From Acidobacteriota bacterium (GTDB taxonomy: Bacteria; Acidobacteriota; Terriglobia; Bryobacterales; Bryobacteraceae), in NCBI GenBank assembly GCA_018268935.1, contig JAFDVS010000002.1:1-51414 (forward strand): 51,414 nucleotides of DNA, in the 5' to 3' direction. Position numbers and translations under genes: made by a program. The notes below the pieces were generated by a model. The model saw only the letters and a list, made by a program, of their open reading frames with translations. It ran no database searches and had not been told where the DNA came from. Positions 42,224 through 51,366 of the stretch are shown piece by piece; the stretch's first letter is position 1, and the number at the start of each line of letters is the position of its first letter.

Positions 42224-42829
42224 TTGCTCAAGAAAGTACTAGCCACGTTGCTGGCTTGCGCCCTGGTGTTACCAGCGCAACAGGCAACCAACCTGGTGGC
42301 GCAAAGCTCTGGCGGCTTAAAAATCGTCGTCATCCAGGGTGAAGGCGCGACCAATAATGTCCGCTCCCGCACCGCCACTTCTCCCGTCGTCGAGATTCGT
42401 GACACCAACGACAAGCCGGTTGCCGGCGCCGAAGTCACCTTCCAGTTGCCGGTCAGCGGCGCGGGTGGATACTTCAACGGCTGGCTGCGGAACCAGACGG
42501 TGCGGAGCGATGCCAACGGCCGCGCGGCGGCCAGTGGACTGACTCCGAATGACGAACAGGGCCGCTTCAACATCAAGGTGACCGCGGTGGAAGGCTCCCG
42601 CAATGGGACCATCGTGATTGCCCAGTCGAACGTCTCCGGTCCCGGGAGCAGCGCCACTTCCAGCGGGAAGAAGAGCAACTGGTGGAAGTATGCCGCGGTC
42701 ATCGGCGGCGCCGCCATCGCAGGCGGCATCGTGGCCGGAACGCGCGGCGATGATTCCACCACCGCGGTAACCGGTCCGCGCGTGGTAACGGTCACTCCTG
42801 GAGTGATCACTGTCGGAGGTCCCCGCTAA
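42224..42829 (+). CDS. Secreted Big-1/Ig-like protein with internal hydrophobic segment
   Basis: A 201-residue protein. The start is TTG at 42224, decided by AAGGAGG six bases before. A signal peptide (LKKVLATLLACALVLPAQQ) precedes an Ig-like domain of the Big-1 type: SPVVEIRDTNDKPVAGAEVT, FNGWLRNQTVRSDANGRAAA, GRFNIKVTAVEG. Near the end lies a glycine-rich hydrophobic segment, WWKYAAVIGGAAIAGGIVAG, that could be a membrane anchor. It is first of three secreted-protein genes; the next starts one base into its stop (TAATG). Confidence 0.8.
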   Translation: MLKKVLATLLACALVLPAQQATNLVAQSSGGLKIVVIQGEGATNNVRSRTATSPVVEIRDTNDKPVAGAEVTFQLPVSGAGGYFNGWLRNQTVRSDANGRAAASGLTPNDEQGRFNIKVTAVEGSRNGTIVIAQSNVSGPGSSATSSGKKSNWWKYAAVIGGAAIAGGIVAGTRGDDSTTAVTGPRVVTVTPGVITVGGPR

Positions 42830-43725
42830 TGCGCAAGACAATTCTTTCGATGCTATTTGCCGGCCTTGCGCTGCAGGCGCAGGAAGGCCGTATTTCGGGC
42901 CCCGTTGCGGCCACGTTCTTTGATGAAGCCAGTGGCACGCTACGGAACATCAATGGTGTTCCGGGCGCCAGCTATTTGAGTGACGCATTGGCAGCAGGCG
43001 ACGGCGCAGCCGTTTCCCCCGATGGCCGGATCGCGCTGGTATCGACCCAGCAGCGTGTGGCCACGATCGATCTTTCGAGCGGCGCCACTCAGTTGGTTGC
43101 CGAAGGCCCCGCCGGGCAGTTCGCCTGGAGCGCCGATTCGTCCATGGCCGCGTTTGTTCAGAACGGCGCATTGATGCTGTGGAAGCGCGAAGGCAACGTG
43201 TTGCGCGAAGTGGGCGCCGCACCCGCCTCCGCATCGCGGCTGGCGCTGGATGCGCGCACTGAATCCATCTATGTGGCGGCCGGCAACGGCATCTCCCGCT
43301 ATCACGAAGGCGAAGCGGCGATGGTGCTGGCTCCGGTTACGGATGCCTCGGGATTGGTTCTGGACGCCGAAGGGAAGTCGCTCTACACGGTGTCCCGCAG
43401 CGAACACCAGCTTCTGGAAATCGATGCCCACAATGGCGGCGCGGTGCTGTTTGCCCGCGATGCAGCCGATCCGGTGGGAGTGGCTTTGACTCGCGACGGC
43501 AGCGTGCTGGTTGCCGATGCTGAAGGCCGCACGGTGTTGCGTTACAACCGTTCCACCCGCGCGCTGGTTTCCACCCTCGAATTGAGCTTTACGCCCTCGC
43601 GGCTGGACGCCATCGGCGATGGCGTGTTTCTGCTCAATCAGCGCGGCAAGCAGGAGGCACTGGAAGTAGTCGCCGTGCAGCCCGCCCTTGCCGCATACTT
43701 TGTGCCCGCACCTCAGGAGAATTAG
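42829..43725 (+). CDS. Secreted beta-propeller-like protein
   Basis: A 298-residue exported protein (MRKTILSMLFAGLALQAQ). The body has repeats of the NHL/WD-like type, for example DGAAVSPDGRIALVSTQQRV, ASGLVLDAEGKSLYTVS, PVGVALTRDGSVLVADAEGR, each with 'x-V-S/L-x-x-D/P-x-G-x-x-L/Y' blade spacing, and so probably forms a propeller. There is no catalytic motif. It overlaps the preceding stop by one base and precedes the choice-of-anchor-type gene by six bases, so it is in a three-gene operon of surface proteins. Confidence 0.8.
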   Translation: MRKTILSMLFAGLALQAQEGRISGPVAATFFDEASGTLRNINGVPGASYLSDALAAGDGAAVSPDGRIALVSTQQRVATIDLSSGATQLVAEGPAGQFAWSADSSMAAFVQNGALMLWKREGNVLREVGAAPASASRLALDARTESIYVAAGNGISRYHEGEAAMVLAPVTDASGLVLDAEGKSLYTVSRSEHQLLEIDAHNGGAVLFARDAADPVGVALTRDGSVLVADAEGRTVLRYNRSTRALVSTLELSFTPSRLDAIGDGVFLLNQRGKQEALEVVAVQPALAAYFVPAPQEN

Positions 43726-43731
43726 CCGACG

Positions 43732-45906
43732 ATGCGTACCTTAGCCCTCTTTACCCTCGCGGCCTCCGCTTTGTTCGGGCAGGCCACCATTCCTTTCAAT
43801 CTTCGCTTCCAACAGGGTCAGAACCTGACCGTGCTCGCTGATGGCGGGACGGCCAGCCTGCCTGCCGACGCAGTCGGGCAGCAGACCAGCGGAACGCTGA
43901 ACCTGACCTACCGCGGTAATCCGGGAACCAACGTAACCATCAGCACGATCGACATCACCGGATCGCAGGACTTTGCCATCAGCGGCCTGAGTGAGACGCC
44001 GTTCCAGATACTGGGCGGCAACTCCGTAAATGCGAGCATTCGCTATTTGCCGACCAGCGCCAACCGCGCTACGGCGCGCCTAGTCATTACCTATCGGGAA
44101 AGCGCCACGCCGAACGTGACGGGCTCCTTCTCATTGAACCTGATCGGCGTTGCTCCGGATTTCGCTTTCAGCTACACGCCCCCGGGCGGCAACACACAGC
44201 CGCTGCTCAACGGCGGCACCATCAGCTTCCCGCAGACCGTTGTCGATACGACGGCCAATGCGACGCTGACGATCACCAATCGCGGGAGCGGCAACGGGAC
44301 GCTTTCCTCCATCGCTTCGAGTGGCGCGGCGTTCCAATTGGTGGGTGCTCCGCTTCCGGGTACGACGGTCGAAGCGGGCCGTGAGCTGCGTGTTGGCGTG
44401 GCTTTCACGCCGAAGCAGGTGGAACCTTCCACCGGTTCGGTGACCGTGGAATTGCCGGATCGGCGCGTGTCCTTCAACCTGCAAGGCAGCGGGACTTCGG
44501 CGCAATTCACTTATGAACTGGTGAGCGAGAACGGCAGCGCGACGGTCTTCCAACCGGACCAGATTCTGACGCTGCCCGACACGGTGGTGAACGAACGAAG
44601 CACGGTGGTGATCCGCGTCCGTAACAGCGGGACCGCTGATGGCCGCATCGCTGTTGTCGCCGCCACAGGAACGGGCATCAGCGTGGCTGATGTTCCTCCA
44701 CTGCCCATCGTTCTTGCTCCGGGCAATCGCTTCAGCTTCACGGTGAGCTTTGCTCCGACGGCTGCGGGCCGTGTGACGGGGCGCCTGCGCATCGGCACGG
44801 ATCAGTTCGATCTGACATCGAATGCGCTGGGCCCAGTGCTGAGCTACGCCTATATTGTGAGCGGCGTGAGCACGGCGGTAACGAACAACGGTTCCGTCAA
44901 CTTCGTGTCCACTCCGGTGGGCGAAGGCACTTCGGTCCAGTTCCAGATCAGCAATACGGGGACGGCGCCGGGCAACGTGACGGCAATCAGCATCACCTCA
45001 GCGAACGCGGTGTTTGAGATCTCGAGCCTGCCACGGTTGCCAGTAACTTTGGATCCGGGCCAGGCGACGACGTTCAACATCCGCTTCTCGCCGACCGCTT
45101 TGGGCTCAGCAAGCGCGACACTCCGTGTCGATTCGCAGACGTTCACACTCAATGGCACTGGCGCCAACCCCGCGCCGCTGCCGAGCTATCGTTTCGAAGG
45201 CGCCACGGGCGTGCAGGATGCACTGACGCAGCCTGCCATCTCACTAACGCTAGCTAACGCATATCCGCTGGCACTGAGCGGCACGTTGACTCTGACCTTC
45301 AACTCGGAAGGCTTCAGCAACGATCCCTCGGTGCAGTTCGCCACGGGTGGGCGAACGATCAACTTCACGATTCCGGCCAACCAGACGCGGGCGTTGTTTG
45401 CCAACAACTCAAACACGATCCGGTTGCAAACCGGAACGGTGGCGGGGACGATTACGCTGACTCCGAGCTTTGCGACGGATGGCGGCATCAACCTCACGCC
45501 GACGCGTCCGGACTCGCTGAGTCTGACGGTGGCCGCGGCGGCTCCGCGGTTGCTGACGGCCGCGGTCAGTGCCCGCACGGCAACGTCGATCACGCTGCTT
45601 GTGACGGGATACGCGACCAACCGCTCGGTGACCACGTTGGACATCCAACTGACGCCGGTGTCGGGCGAGAGCCTGTCGGCGACGACGTTCACGCTCAACG
45701 TGGAATCGGCGTTTCTGGCGTGGTATCAGAGCACGGCTTCGCAGCAGTTCGGAAGCCTGTTCACGGCCACTCTGCCGCTGACCATCGGCGGCGAGTTGTC
45801 GACGAACACCTCGCTCACCCAGTTGTCGGATGCGGTTCAGTCGATCTCGGTGACCATCTCGAATCGGGTCGGACGCTCCGCGGCGCAGACAGTGACGCTG
45901 CGGTAA
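43732..45906 (+). CDS. Secreted multi-Ig-like protein (choice-of-anchor D/ASPM-SPD2-Hydin repeats)
   Basis: A 724-residue exported protein (MRTLALFTLAASALFGQ). It contains at least four beta-sandwich repeats of about 110 residues with the choice-of-anchor D/ASH pattern. Each has a 'F-x-x-T-x-V' strand, then 'T-x-T-I-T-N-x-G-x-x', and ends in 'V-x-F-x-P'. Examples are NATLTITNRGSGNGTLSSIA, VAFTPKQVEPSTGSVTVELP, VVIRVRNSGTADGRIAVVAA and VSFAPTAAGRVTGRLRIG. The last 200 residues form a different sandwich part. No enzyme motif is seen. It is last in the operon, before a strong terminator. Confidence 0.85.
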   Translation: MRTLALFTLAASALFGQATIPFNLRFQQGQNLTVLADGGTASLPADAVGQQTSGTLNLTYRGNPGTNVTISTIDITGSQDFAISGLSETPFQILGGNSVNASIRYLPTSANRATARLVITYRESATPNVTGSFSLNLIGVAPDFAFSYTPPGGNTQPLLNGGTISFPQTVVDTTANATLTITNRGSGNGTLSSIASSGAAFQLVGAPLPGTTVEAGRELRVGVAFTPKQVEPSTGSVTVELPDRRVSFNLQGSGTSAQFTYELVSENGSATVFQPDQILTLPDTVVNERSTVVIRVRNSGTADGRIAVVAATGTGISVADVPPLPIVLAPGNRFSFTVSFAPTAAGRVTGRLRIGTDQFDLTSNALGPVLSYAYIVSGVSTAVTNNGSVNFVSTPVGEGTSVQFQISNTGTAPGNVTAISITSANAVFEISSLPRLPVTLDPGQATTFNIRFSPTALGSASATLRVDSQTFTLNGTGANPAPLPSYRFEGATGVQDALTQPAISLTLANAYPLALSGTLTLTFNSEGFSNDPSVQFATGGRTINFTIPANQTRALFANNSNTIRLQTGTVAGTITLTPSFATDGGINLTPTRPDSLSLTVAAAAPRLLTAAVSARTATSITLLVTGYATNRSVTTLDIQLTPVSGESLSATTFTLNVESAFLAWYQSTASQQFGSLFTATLPLTIGGELSTNTSLTQLSDAVQSISVTISNRVGRSAAQTVTLR

Positions 45907-45931
45907 AAAGCTCCTTACTTACCTCCTCCTC

Positions 45932-45961
45932 AAAGCGGACCCTTCACGGGGTCCGCTTTTA
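45932..45961. terminator. Bidirectional rho-independent terminator
   Basis: AAAGCGGACCC and GGGTCCGCTTT form an 11-bp stem with a 5- to 6-base loop, followed by a T-run. On the minus strand it overlaps the stop codon of the beta-lactamase-family gene. It ends both convergent units. Confidence 0.88.
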
Positions 45962-47251
45962 GTTTCTGCGCGCGAAGGAGCGGCTGCCCTGGGTGAGGAA
46001 TGCGGCTTTGCCGGATGCATCGAGCGTGAAGCAGACTGCCGAGGTGAAGCAGTTGCCGTGGGTGGGTGTGAGCGTCACGGCGCGGTTGTCGGTGGTCATC
46101 TTCAACTGGCCCGCTTCGTTGGTTACAGTAATGAAGCTGGTGTATTGCGAGTAGACTCCGGCGAGTTTGCCGGGGTCGAGTTTGGCAGGTGCTGCTTGAT
46201 TGGTAGACGGGGTGAGGCCGGTGATGGATGTGAAGATCTCGCGAGCCAGGGGACCGGGGTCGGCTCCGTTGAGGTTGACCAGGGTGATCACGCCAGCCTT
46301 CTTTTTGGGGGACCAGATGAAGTGGCTGCCGTAGCCGAGGCGGGCGCCGCCGTGCGAGTTGATATCGGGCTCCACGGTGACACCGTAGCCGTAGTTTCCA
46401 CCGGACGGTGTTACGGCATGGGGCATCGTCATGTTGCGGAGAACTTCCGGTTCAAGCACCTGACGGCCGTCGATGCGTCCACCATTGACGACGGCGATGG
46501 CCCAGCGGGCGAAGTCGTTACCGCTGGTGAACATGGAACCGGCGGGCCAGTAGCCGGAATGATCCGCGGCTGGGCGGGCAACGATGGTTTCGCCGCGCTG
46601 TGTGATGTGGCCTTGGGCTAGAGGATAGGTCATGGCCATGGTCGGACGGAAGGTAGTGCGTTTCATGCCGAGCGGTTCGAACAGCAGGCTGGCGACGGCA
46701 TCGGCGAACGGCTGCATCGAGGCGACTTCGATAAGGCGGCCGGCCATGGCGTAACCAAGGTTCGAATAGGAGTAGATCTCGCCGGGCTTGGCGAACAGTA
46801 CATCGGGTTGCAGGCCGCGGATGTTGGCGGCGAGAGCCGTGTCGTCGTGGGCTCCGTACATCAGGGTGCGATCCATGAGGCCGGCGGTGTGGGTGAGCAG
46901 TTGATGGGCGGTGAGATCGGCGAGCGGCCCGTTCAGTTCGCGGAGATAGCTTCCAGCGGGAGCGCGAAGGGAGAGCTTTCCGCGCTCGGCAAGGCGCAGG
47001 AGGCTGGCGGCGACGAACATCTTCGTTGTGGAGCCGACGCGGAAGAGGTGATCGGGGGTGACGGGTTCCCGGGTTTCCACGCTGGCTACTCCGTAGCCCT
47101 TGGCATGGGTGACGCGATCGCCCTCCACCACGATGGCGACCAGCCCTGGAGCTTTCAGTGTGGACAATGCCTGTTGTGCGGCGCGATCGATGACCGCTGG
47201 GTCGGCGGCCCAGGATGCGAAGCAAAGAGACAGGATATGGACAATAGGCAT
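45959..47251 (-). CDS. Serine hydrolase of the beta-lactamase (class C/PBP4*-like) family
   Basis: A 430-residue exported serine hydrolase (leader MPIVHILSLCFASWAA). It has the SxxK motif STTK with Ser74 and Lys77, and the YxN motif Tyr162-Ser-Asn164 in GEIYSYSNLGY. A late H-x-G-like strand is in HGGARLGYGSHFIWSP. The core is about 350 residues with a C-terminal lipocalin-like tail. Members include esterases, DD-peptidases and lactamases; a true beta-lactamase is not shown. The start codon is an ATG in divergent position to the cytochrome gene, with 104 bases between. Confidence 0.9.
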   Translation of the reverse strand: MPIVHILSLCFASWAADPAVIDRAAQQALSTLKAPGLVAIVVEGDRVTHAKGYGVASVETREPVTPDHLFRVGSTTKMFVAASLLRLAERGKLSLRAPAGSYLRELNGPLADLTAHQLLTHTAGLMDRTLMYGAHDDTALAANIRGLQPDVLFAKPGEIYSYSNLGYAMAGRLIEVASMQPFADAVASLLFEPLGMKRTTFRPTMAMTYPLAQGHITQRGETIVARPAADHSGYWPAGSMFTSGNDFARWAIAVVNGGRIDGRQVLEPEVLRNMTMPHAVTPSGGNYGYGVTVEPDINSHGGARLGYGSHFIWSPKKKAGVITLVNLNGADPGPLAREIFTSITGLTPSTNQAAPAKLDPGKLAGVYSQYTSFITVTNEAGQLKMTTDNRAVTLTPTHGNCFTSAVCFTLDASGKAAFLTQGSRSFARRN

Positions 47252-47355
47252 GCGATGATCCTTCCGGTGTATAGCGCCACTGTACGGCGGTGGCGGAGTG
47301 GAAATATACAGAGTATCCTACGGGTCAGAAACTTCCAGACTGGGGAACTATCGGT

Positions 47356-48579
47356 ATGTGGAGAACCATCGTCCGCGGCGCAACCATCGCCGCCACTGTT
47401 ACGGCCGCTATGTGGAGCGCGCCCGCAAACCCGAATTTCAGCAAGCATGTTGCTCCGATTCTCAACAACCGTTGTGTGGAGTGCCACCGCGCCGGAGAAG
47501 CCGCGCCGATGGCGTTCACTTCTTATAAGGAGGCACGGCCCTGGGCGAAAGCGATCAAGGCCGCGGTGCTCACAAAGAAGATGCCGCCGTGGCTGGCCGA
47601 TCCGGCTCACGGCAAGTTCTCCAATGACCGCCGTTTGAGTAACGAGGAGATTGAGACGATTGTGGCTTGGGCCGACACGGGTGCGCCGGAAGGCAACGTG
47701 AAGGATCTGCCGCCTGCACCAAAGTTCGAGCCTGGATGGGTGATCGGGAAGCCGGACGTGGTGTTCGACATTGGCCAGGAGTTTGATGTGCCCGCGTCGG
47801 GTGAAGTGCCGTACAAGTACTTCACGGTGGAAACGAACTTCAAAGAGGATACGTGGATTGAAGCCGCCGAGTGCCGCCCCGATAAGCGCGGGGTGGTGCA
47901 TCACATCATCGTGTTCCTGCAGGATCCGAAGGAGAACCTGGCGGGCTCTGGTGGGAACCTGCTGGTGGGCTGGGCACCGGGAGATCCGCCGCTTCAATTG
48001 AGCGAGGGCACTGCACGGCTGGTGCGCGCCGGATCGAAGCTGCGCTTCCAACTGCACTATACGCCGAATGGCACGGCCGTGAAGGACAAGAGCTACGTCG
48101 GGCTGAAGTTTGCCAAGGCAGCGCCGAAGTACCGCTCGCTGACGGGCCGCGCGATCAACGTGGCGTTCAAGATTCCTCCGCATGCCGATGGGCATGAAGT
48201 GAAGGCATCGCATGTGGTGAAGGAAGACATCCGGATGACGAGCCTGATGCCGCACATGCATGTGCGGGGCAAGGATTTCGAGTACTCGGTGGTCTATCCC
48301 GACGGGCGGCAGGAGGTTCTTCTGAAGGTTCCGCGGTACGACTTCGGCTGGCAGCTTTCCTATCAGTTCGCCACTCCGCTGGTGCTGCCGAAGGGCAGCC
48401 GCATTGAATGTGTGGCCCACTATGACAACTCGGCCAACAACAAGTTCAACCCTGACCCCACAAAGGAAGTAAGATGGGGCGATCAGACATGGGAAGAAAT
48501 GATGATCGGCTGGTTCAACTACACGGTGGATTGGAAGGCGGACGCCTCGCAGGCTACAGGCTCAGCCGGATTGGAATAG
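47356..48579 (+). CDS. Cytochrome c / copper type II monooxygenase-like fusion
   Basis: A 407-residue exported protein. After the leader (MWRTIVRGATIAATVTAAMW) comes a cytochrome c-type haem site, Cys40-x-x-Cys43-His44 in RCVECHRAG, with MPPW near residue 77 as a candidate axial methionine. Then follows a fold resembling peptidylglycine alpha-hydroxylating monooxygenase: a VVHHIIVFLQ pair of histidines, LHYTPNG, and MPHMHVRGK as the second copper site. A Cu/haem redox enzyme acting on an external substrate is inferred; the natural substrate is unknown. The next gene overlaps its end by 106 bases. Confidence 0.82.
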   Translation: MWRTIVRGATIAATVTAAMWSAPANPNFSKHVAPILNNRCVECHRAGEAAPMAFTSYKEARPWAKAIKAAVLTKKMPPWLADPAHGKFSNDRRLSNEEIETIVAWADTGAPEGNVKDLPPAPKFEPGWVIGKPDVVFDIGQEFDVPASGEVPYKYFTVETNFKEDTWIEAAECRPDKRGVVHHIIVFLQDPKENLAGSGGNLLVGWAPGDPPLQLSEGTARLVRAGSKLRFQLHYTPNGTAVKDKSYVGLKFAKAAPKYRSLTGRAINVAFKIPPHADGHEVKASHVVKEDIRMTSLMPHMHVRGKDFEYSVVYPDGRQEVLLKVPRYDFGWQLSYQFATPLVLPKGSRIECVAHYDNSANNKFNPDPTKEVRWGDQTWEEMMIGWFNYTVDWKADASQATGSAGLE

Positions 48580-50306
48580 GGCTGGCGCTAGCCGCCTGTT
48601 GTGCAATGGCGGCCGAACTGGTGCGTATCCCCGCGTCTTCACGCGAGGTGACGGACGGCGAAACAGGCATCGCGATCCGCCTTTCGGTGGGGGAGTTCCT
48701 GCTCTCACCGCATGAGGTGACACAAGCTGAATACGAGGCTGTGACGGGTGTCAATCCGTCCGTCTACAAGGGCGCGCAGCGTCCGGTGGAGAACGTCACG
48801 TGGTGGGATGCGATCCGGTACTGCAATCAACGTAGCGTCAAGGAAAGCTTGGCGCCGGTTTACGATCTGACCAGCGGGCGGGCCGATCTGGCGAAGAATG
48901 GCTACCGGCTGCCAACCGAGGCGGAGTGGGAATCGGCATTGAGCGGGGCCGATCCGAAGCAAGCGAATCTGGGCAGCAGCAACACAAAGCAGACAGGGCC
49001 ATTGGTGCGGCTGGTCGAGGAGAAGGGCACGCAGCCGGTGGGGTCGCATGCGGCGAATAAGTTCGGGATGCATGACATGTTGGGCAACGTGTGGGAATGG
49101 ACTGGGGACTACTTCGATCCGACGGCCACGACGACCCAGCAGCAGCTACACGGAGTGGCTCGGACGATCCGGGGCGGGTCGTTTGTATCCACTGTGTCGG
49201 GCTGGAGCAAGGGCTACCGGTCATCAATGCCGGCGGAACACAAGAGCCGGTACACGGGTTTTCGAGTGGCTCGTACGGTGAACGCATCGGTGCATCCGGT
49301 GGCTTGGATGGGATGGTTCCGTCCATATCAACAGGCCCCGGCGGGGTTTGAAACTTCCACGGGTACATTGACGGGATTGGTTGGCGCCGGAGAGACGGCG
49401 CAGAGTTGGGCCGAGAAGCGGAAGGCGTTGCGGGAGAAATGGCGCGGGATTCTGGGGGCTCCGGCGATTGCGGCGCCGGCTCCGAATGCACGGTTGGTGG
49501 AGACCTATCAGGACCGCGGGATGACGGGGTCCGTGATGGAACTGCAGACCGAGGCGGATTCGTGGGAGAAGATTCTGATCCTGCGTCCGGCGGTTACGGC
49601 GAAGGCTCCGCTGCCGGTGGTGATCGTGCCGTACTACGACGTGGATGTGCCGGCGGCACGCAATCTGGGCGGACGATCGTTCATGGCCGGCTCCGTGCGG
49701 GCCTATGCGCACCTGGCCGCGCAGCGCGGGTTTCTGGCAGTGGCGATTCGCTGGTTCGGGGAAAGCTACGGGGAGCGGTATGACGAAGCGGTGGCGAATC
49801 TGGCGATGCGGCATCCTCAGTCGACGGGATTGGGCAAGTGGGTGTGGGATTCGCAACGGCTGCTGGATTACCTGGCGACCGTTCCGGATGCGGACATGAA
49901 GCGGGTGGGGATCATCGGGCATTCGCTGGGGGCGAAGATGGCGTTGTATGCGGCGGCCATGGACGACCGTATCGGCAACGTGGTGTTCAGTGAAGGTGGC
50001 ATGGGGTTCAAGATGTCGAACTACGACGACTTCTGGTACCTGGGGGAGAAGATGAAGTCGCTGCCTGCGGGGACGGATCAACATGAGTTGCTGGGACTGC
50101 TGGCGCCCCGGCCATTCCTGTTAATTGGCGGGGATGAATATGACGGCAACGAGAGCTGGCATTACGTGAATGCGGCACGGAAGGTGTACGGGCTCTTTGG
50201 CAAGCCGGAGCAGATCGGGTACTTCAATCATCACAAGGGGCATTCGCCGACACCGGAGGCGATCAGCCACGCGATGCGATGGTTGGAGCGGTTCACCATG
50301 CAGTAA
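48474..50306 (+). CDS. FGE-sulfatase-domain / alpha-beta hydrolase fusion
   Basis: A 610-residue fusion. The N-terminal half (about 45-270) is an FGE/SUMF1-like fold: VGEFLLSPHEVTQAEYEAVT, PVENVTWWDAIRYCNQR, GYRLPTEAEWESALSG, MLGNVWEWTGDYFD, TGFRVART. The cysteines needed for formylglycine formation near the end of the domain are missing, so it probably does not mature sulfatases. The second half is an alpha/beta hydrolase of the acetyl-xylan or glucuronoyl esterase type: GHSLGAKMALY (nucleophile), LAPRPFLLIGGDEYDG, HHKGHSPT. The ATG at 48474 has AAAGGA six bases before it, giving an N-terminal extension before the signal helix (LSRIGIGLALAACCAMAAE); an ATG at 48489 is also possible. Confidence 0.82.
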   Translation: MGRSDMGRNDDRLVQLHGGLEGGRLAGYRLSRIGIGLALAACCAMAAELVRIPASSREVTDGETGIAIRLSVGEFLLSPHEVTQAEYEAVTGVNPSVYKGAQRPVENVTWWDAIRYCNQRSVKESLAPVYDLTSGRADLAKNGYRLPTEAEWESALSGADPKQANLGSSNTKQTGPLVRLVEEKGTQPVGSHAANKFGMHDMLGNVWEWTGDYFDPTATTTQQQLHGVARTIRGGSFVSTVSGWSKGYRSSMPAEHKSRYTGFRVARTVNASVHPVAWMGWFRPYQQAPAGFETSTGTLTGLVGAGETAQSWAEKRKALREKWRGILGAPAIAAPAPNARLVETYQDRGMTGSVMELQTEADSWEKILILRPAVTAKAPLPVVIVPYYDVDVPAARNLGGRSFMAGSVRAYAHLAAQRGFLAVAIRWFGESYGERYDEAVANLAMRHPQSTGLGKWVWDSQRLLDYLATVPDADMKRVGIIGHSLGAKMALYAAAMDDRIGNVVFSEGGMGFKMSNYDDFWYLGEKMKSLPAGTDQHELLGLLAPRPFLLIGGDEYDGNESWHYVNAARKVYGLFGKPEQIGYFNHHKGHSPTPEAISHAMRWLERFTMQ

Positions 50307-50329
50307 GTTGATTCGATGATAATAGAAAT

Positions 50330-50680
50330 ATGAAAGTGTCCAAGGCTACAGAGGATCAAACGGCTCGCTATGCGGACATGTTCGCGGCGATGGGGACTGA
50401 AGCGCGGCTGCGCATCATCCGGTTGCTGTTGAGCGCGCATCCCACCGGGATGGTGGTGGGTGACATCCAGGCCGAGTTGGGTATTCCGCCTTCCACGCTT
50501 TCGCACCATTTGGACAAATTGAAGAACGAAGGTCTGGTGAATGTGCGGCGGGAAAGCACGTACCTCTGGTACAGCGTCAACGCCGATGCATTGAAGGATC
50601 TGTTGACCTTTCTTTATGCCGAGTGCTGCACACGCAGCCAGGCTGTGCCGCATGAGGAGATCGTGCAGATCAGTGCGTGA
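50330..50680 (+). CDS. ArsR-family transcriptional repressor
   Basis: A 116-residue winged-helix regulator. ARYADMFAAMGTEARLRIIR, then VVGDIQAELGIPPSTLSHHL as the recognition helix, and LVNVRRESTYLWYSVN as the wing. Two adjacent cysteines at 99-100 near the C-terminus (LYAECCTRS) are a candidate metal or arsenite site, as in ArsR proteins of this shape. No ars or metal-efflux gene follows; the next gene is on the opposite strand and nearly abuts. Its target may be elsewhere. Confidence 0.92.
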   Translation: MKVSKATEDQTARYADMFAAMGTEARLRIIRLLLSAHPTGMVVGDIQAELGIPPSTLSHHLDKLKNEGLVNVRRESTYLWYSVNADALKDLLTFLYAECCTRSQAVPHEEIVQISA

Positions 50681-50687
50681 GGTAGAT

Positions 50688-51275
50688 TCAGGCTGCGCGG
50701 CCTAGGACCGGGGGAGCGTTTTTGCCGCAGCAGCGTTTGAACTTGAGTTTGCTGCCGCAGGGGCACAAGGCGTTGCGGGGAGTCTGATGAGCGGTTGATT
50801 CATCACCTGCTTCAACAGTTGTGGAAAGTGATGAATTGTGATGAATTCCGGTTTCTTCGGGGGATGTAGCGGCGGCGGCGCGTTCCTGGGCTTGTTTGTA
50901 TCCGGCGAGGTAGGCTCCGTCGAGGAGTTGTTCAAATGGCGCGTCTTTGGGGCTGGGCGATTTCTCTGGGGTAGTAACGAATTTGATGATGGCCAAGGCA
51001 GTGCGAACGCGGAGGGCCGGGGAAGCAGATTGGTCTTCGATGATATTGCGGAGGATGGCGATGGCTGGAGCGGCGAGGGAGTTCATTTCGTCACGGGCGA
51101 TGTCGATGTGGGCCTGTTTTACGGCGGCGAGCGTGTCGCGGAATTCGGGGATGTTGCGGGACCAGTGATGGACGGTGGTGCGGTGAAGGCCGGCGGCATC
51201 GGCGGCGGCGGTGACACTGAGGCCGGTAGACAGGGCCTCGATGACCTGGAGTTGTTTGGAGGTAAGGGACTGCAT
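50688..51275 (-). CDS. HTH protein with C-terminal SEC-C zinc-binding motif
   Basis: A 195-residue protein. The first 45 residues are an HTH resembling phage small-terminase or transposase DNA-binding units (LSVTAAADAAGLHRTTVHHW). A helical middle follows (IDIARDEMNSLAAPAIAILR to ALRVRTALAIIKFVTT). The end is a SEC-C motif, RNALCPCGSKLKFKRCCG, which binds zinc. AGGAG lies seven bases before the ATG. Small proteins of this design recur in acidobacterial genomes, but their role is not known; DNA binding is likely. Confidence 0.82.
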   Translation of the reverse strand: MQSLTSKQLQVIEALSTGLSVTAAADAAGLHRTTVHHWSRNIPEFRDTLAAVKQAHIDIARDEMNSLAAPAIAILRNIIEDQSASPALRVRTALAIIKFVTTPEKSPSPKDAPFEQLLDGAYLAGYKQAQERAAAATSPEETGIHHNSSLSTTVEAGDESTAHQTPRNALCPCGSKLKFKRCCGKNAPPVLGRAA

Positions 51276-51366
51276 GGATCATCTCCTGGCAAGAGGGTAG
51301 CAGGGGAGGGTTTTCGCAACCACGGAGGGTGATCCTTGGATTTCGCGTAAATGATAGATAGGGCAG

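Noticed and set aside
46755..46780. GGTTCGAAT as a tRNA T-loop
   Set aside because: Inside the beta-lactamase-family coding sequence and with no cloverleaf around it.
48474..49290. True formylglycine-generating enzyme for the sulfatase at 4343
   Set aside because: The catalytic cysteines near the domain end are missing.
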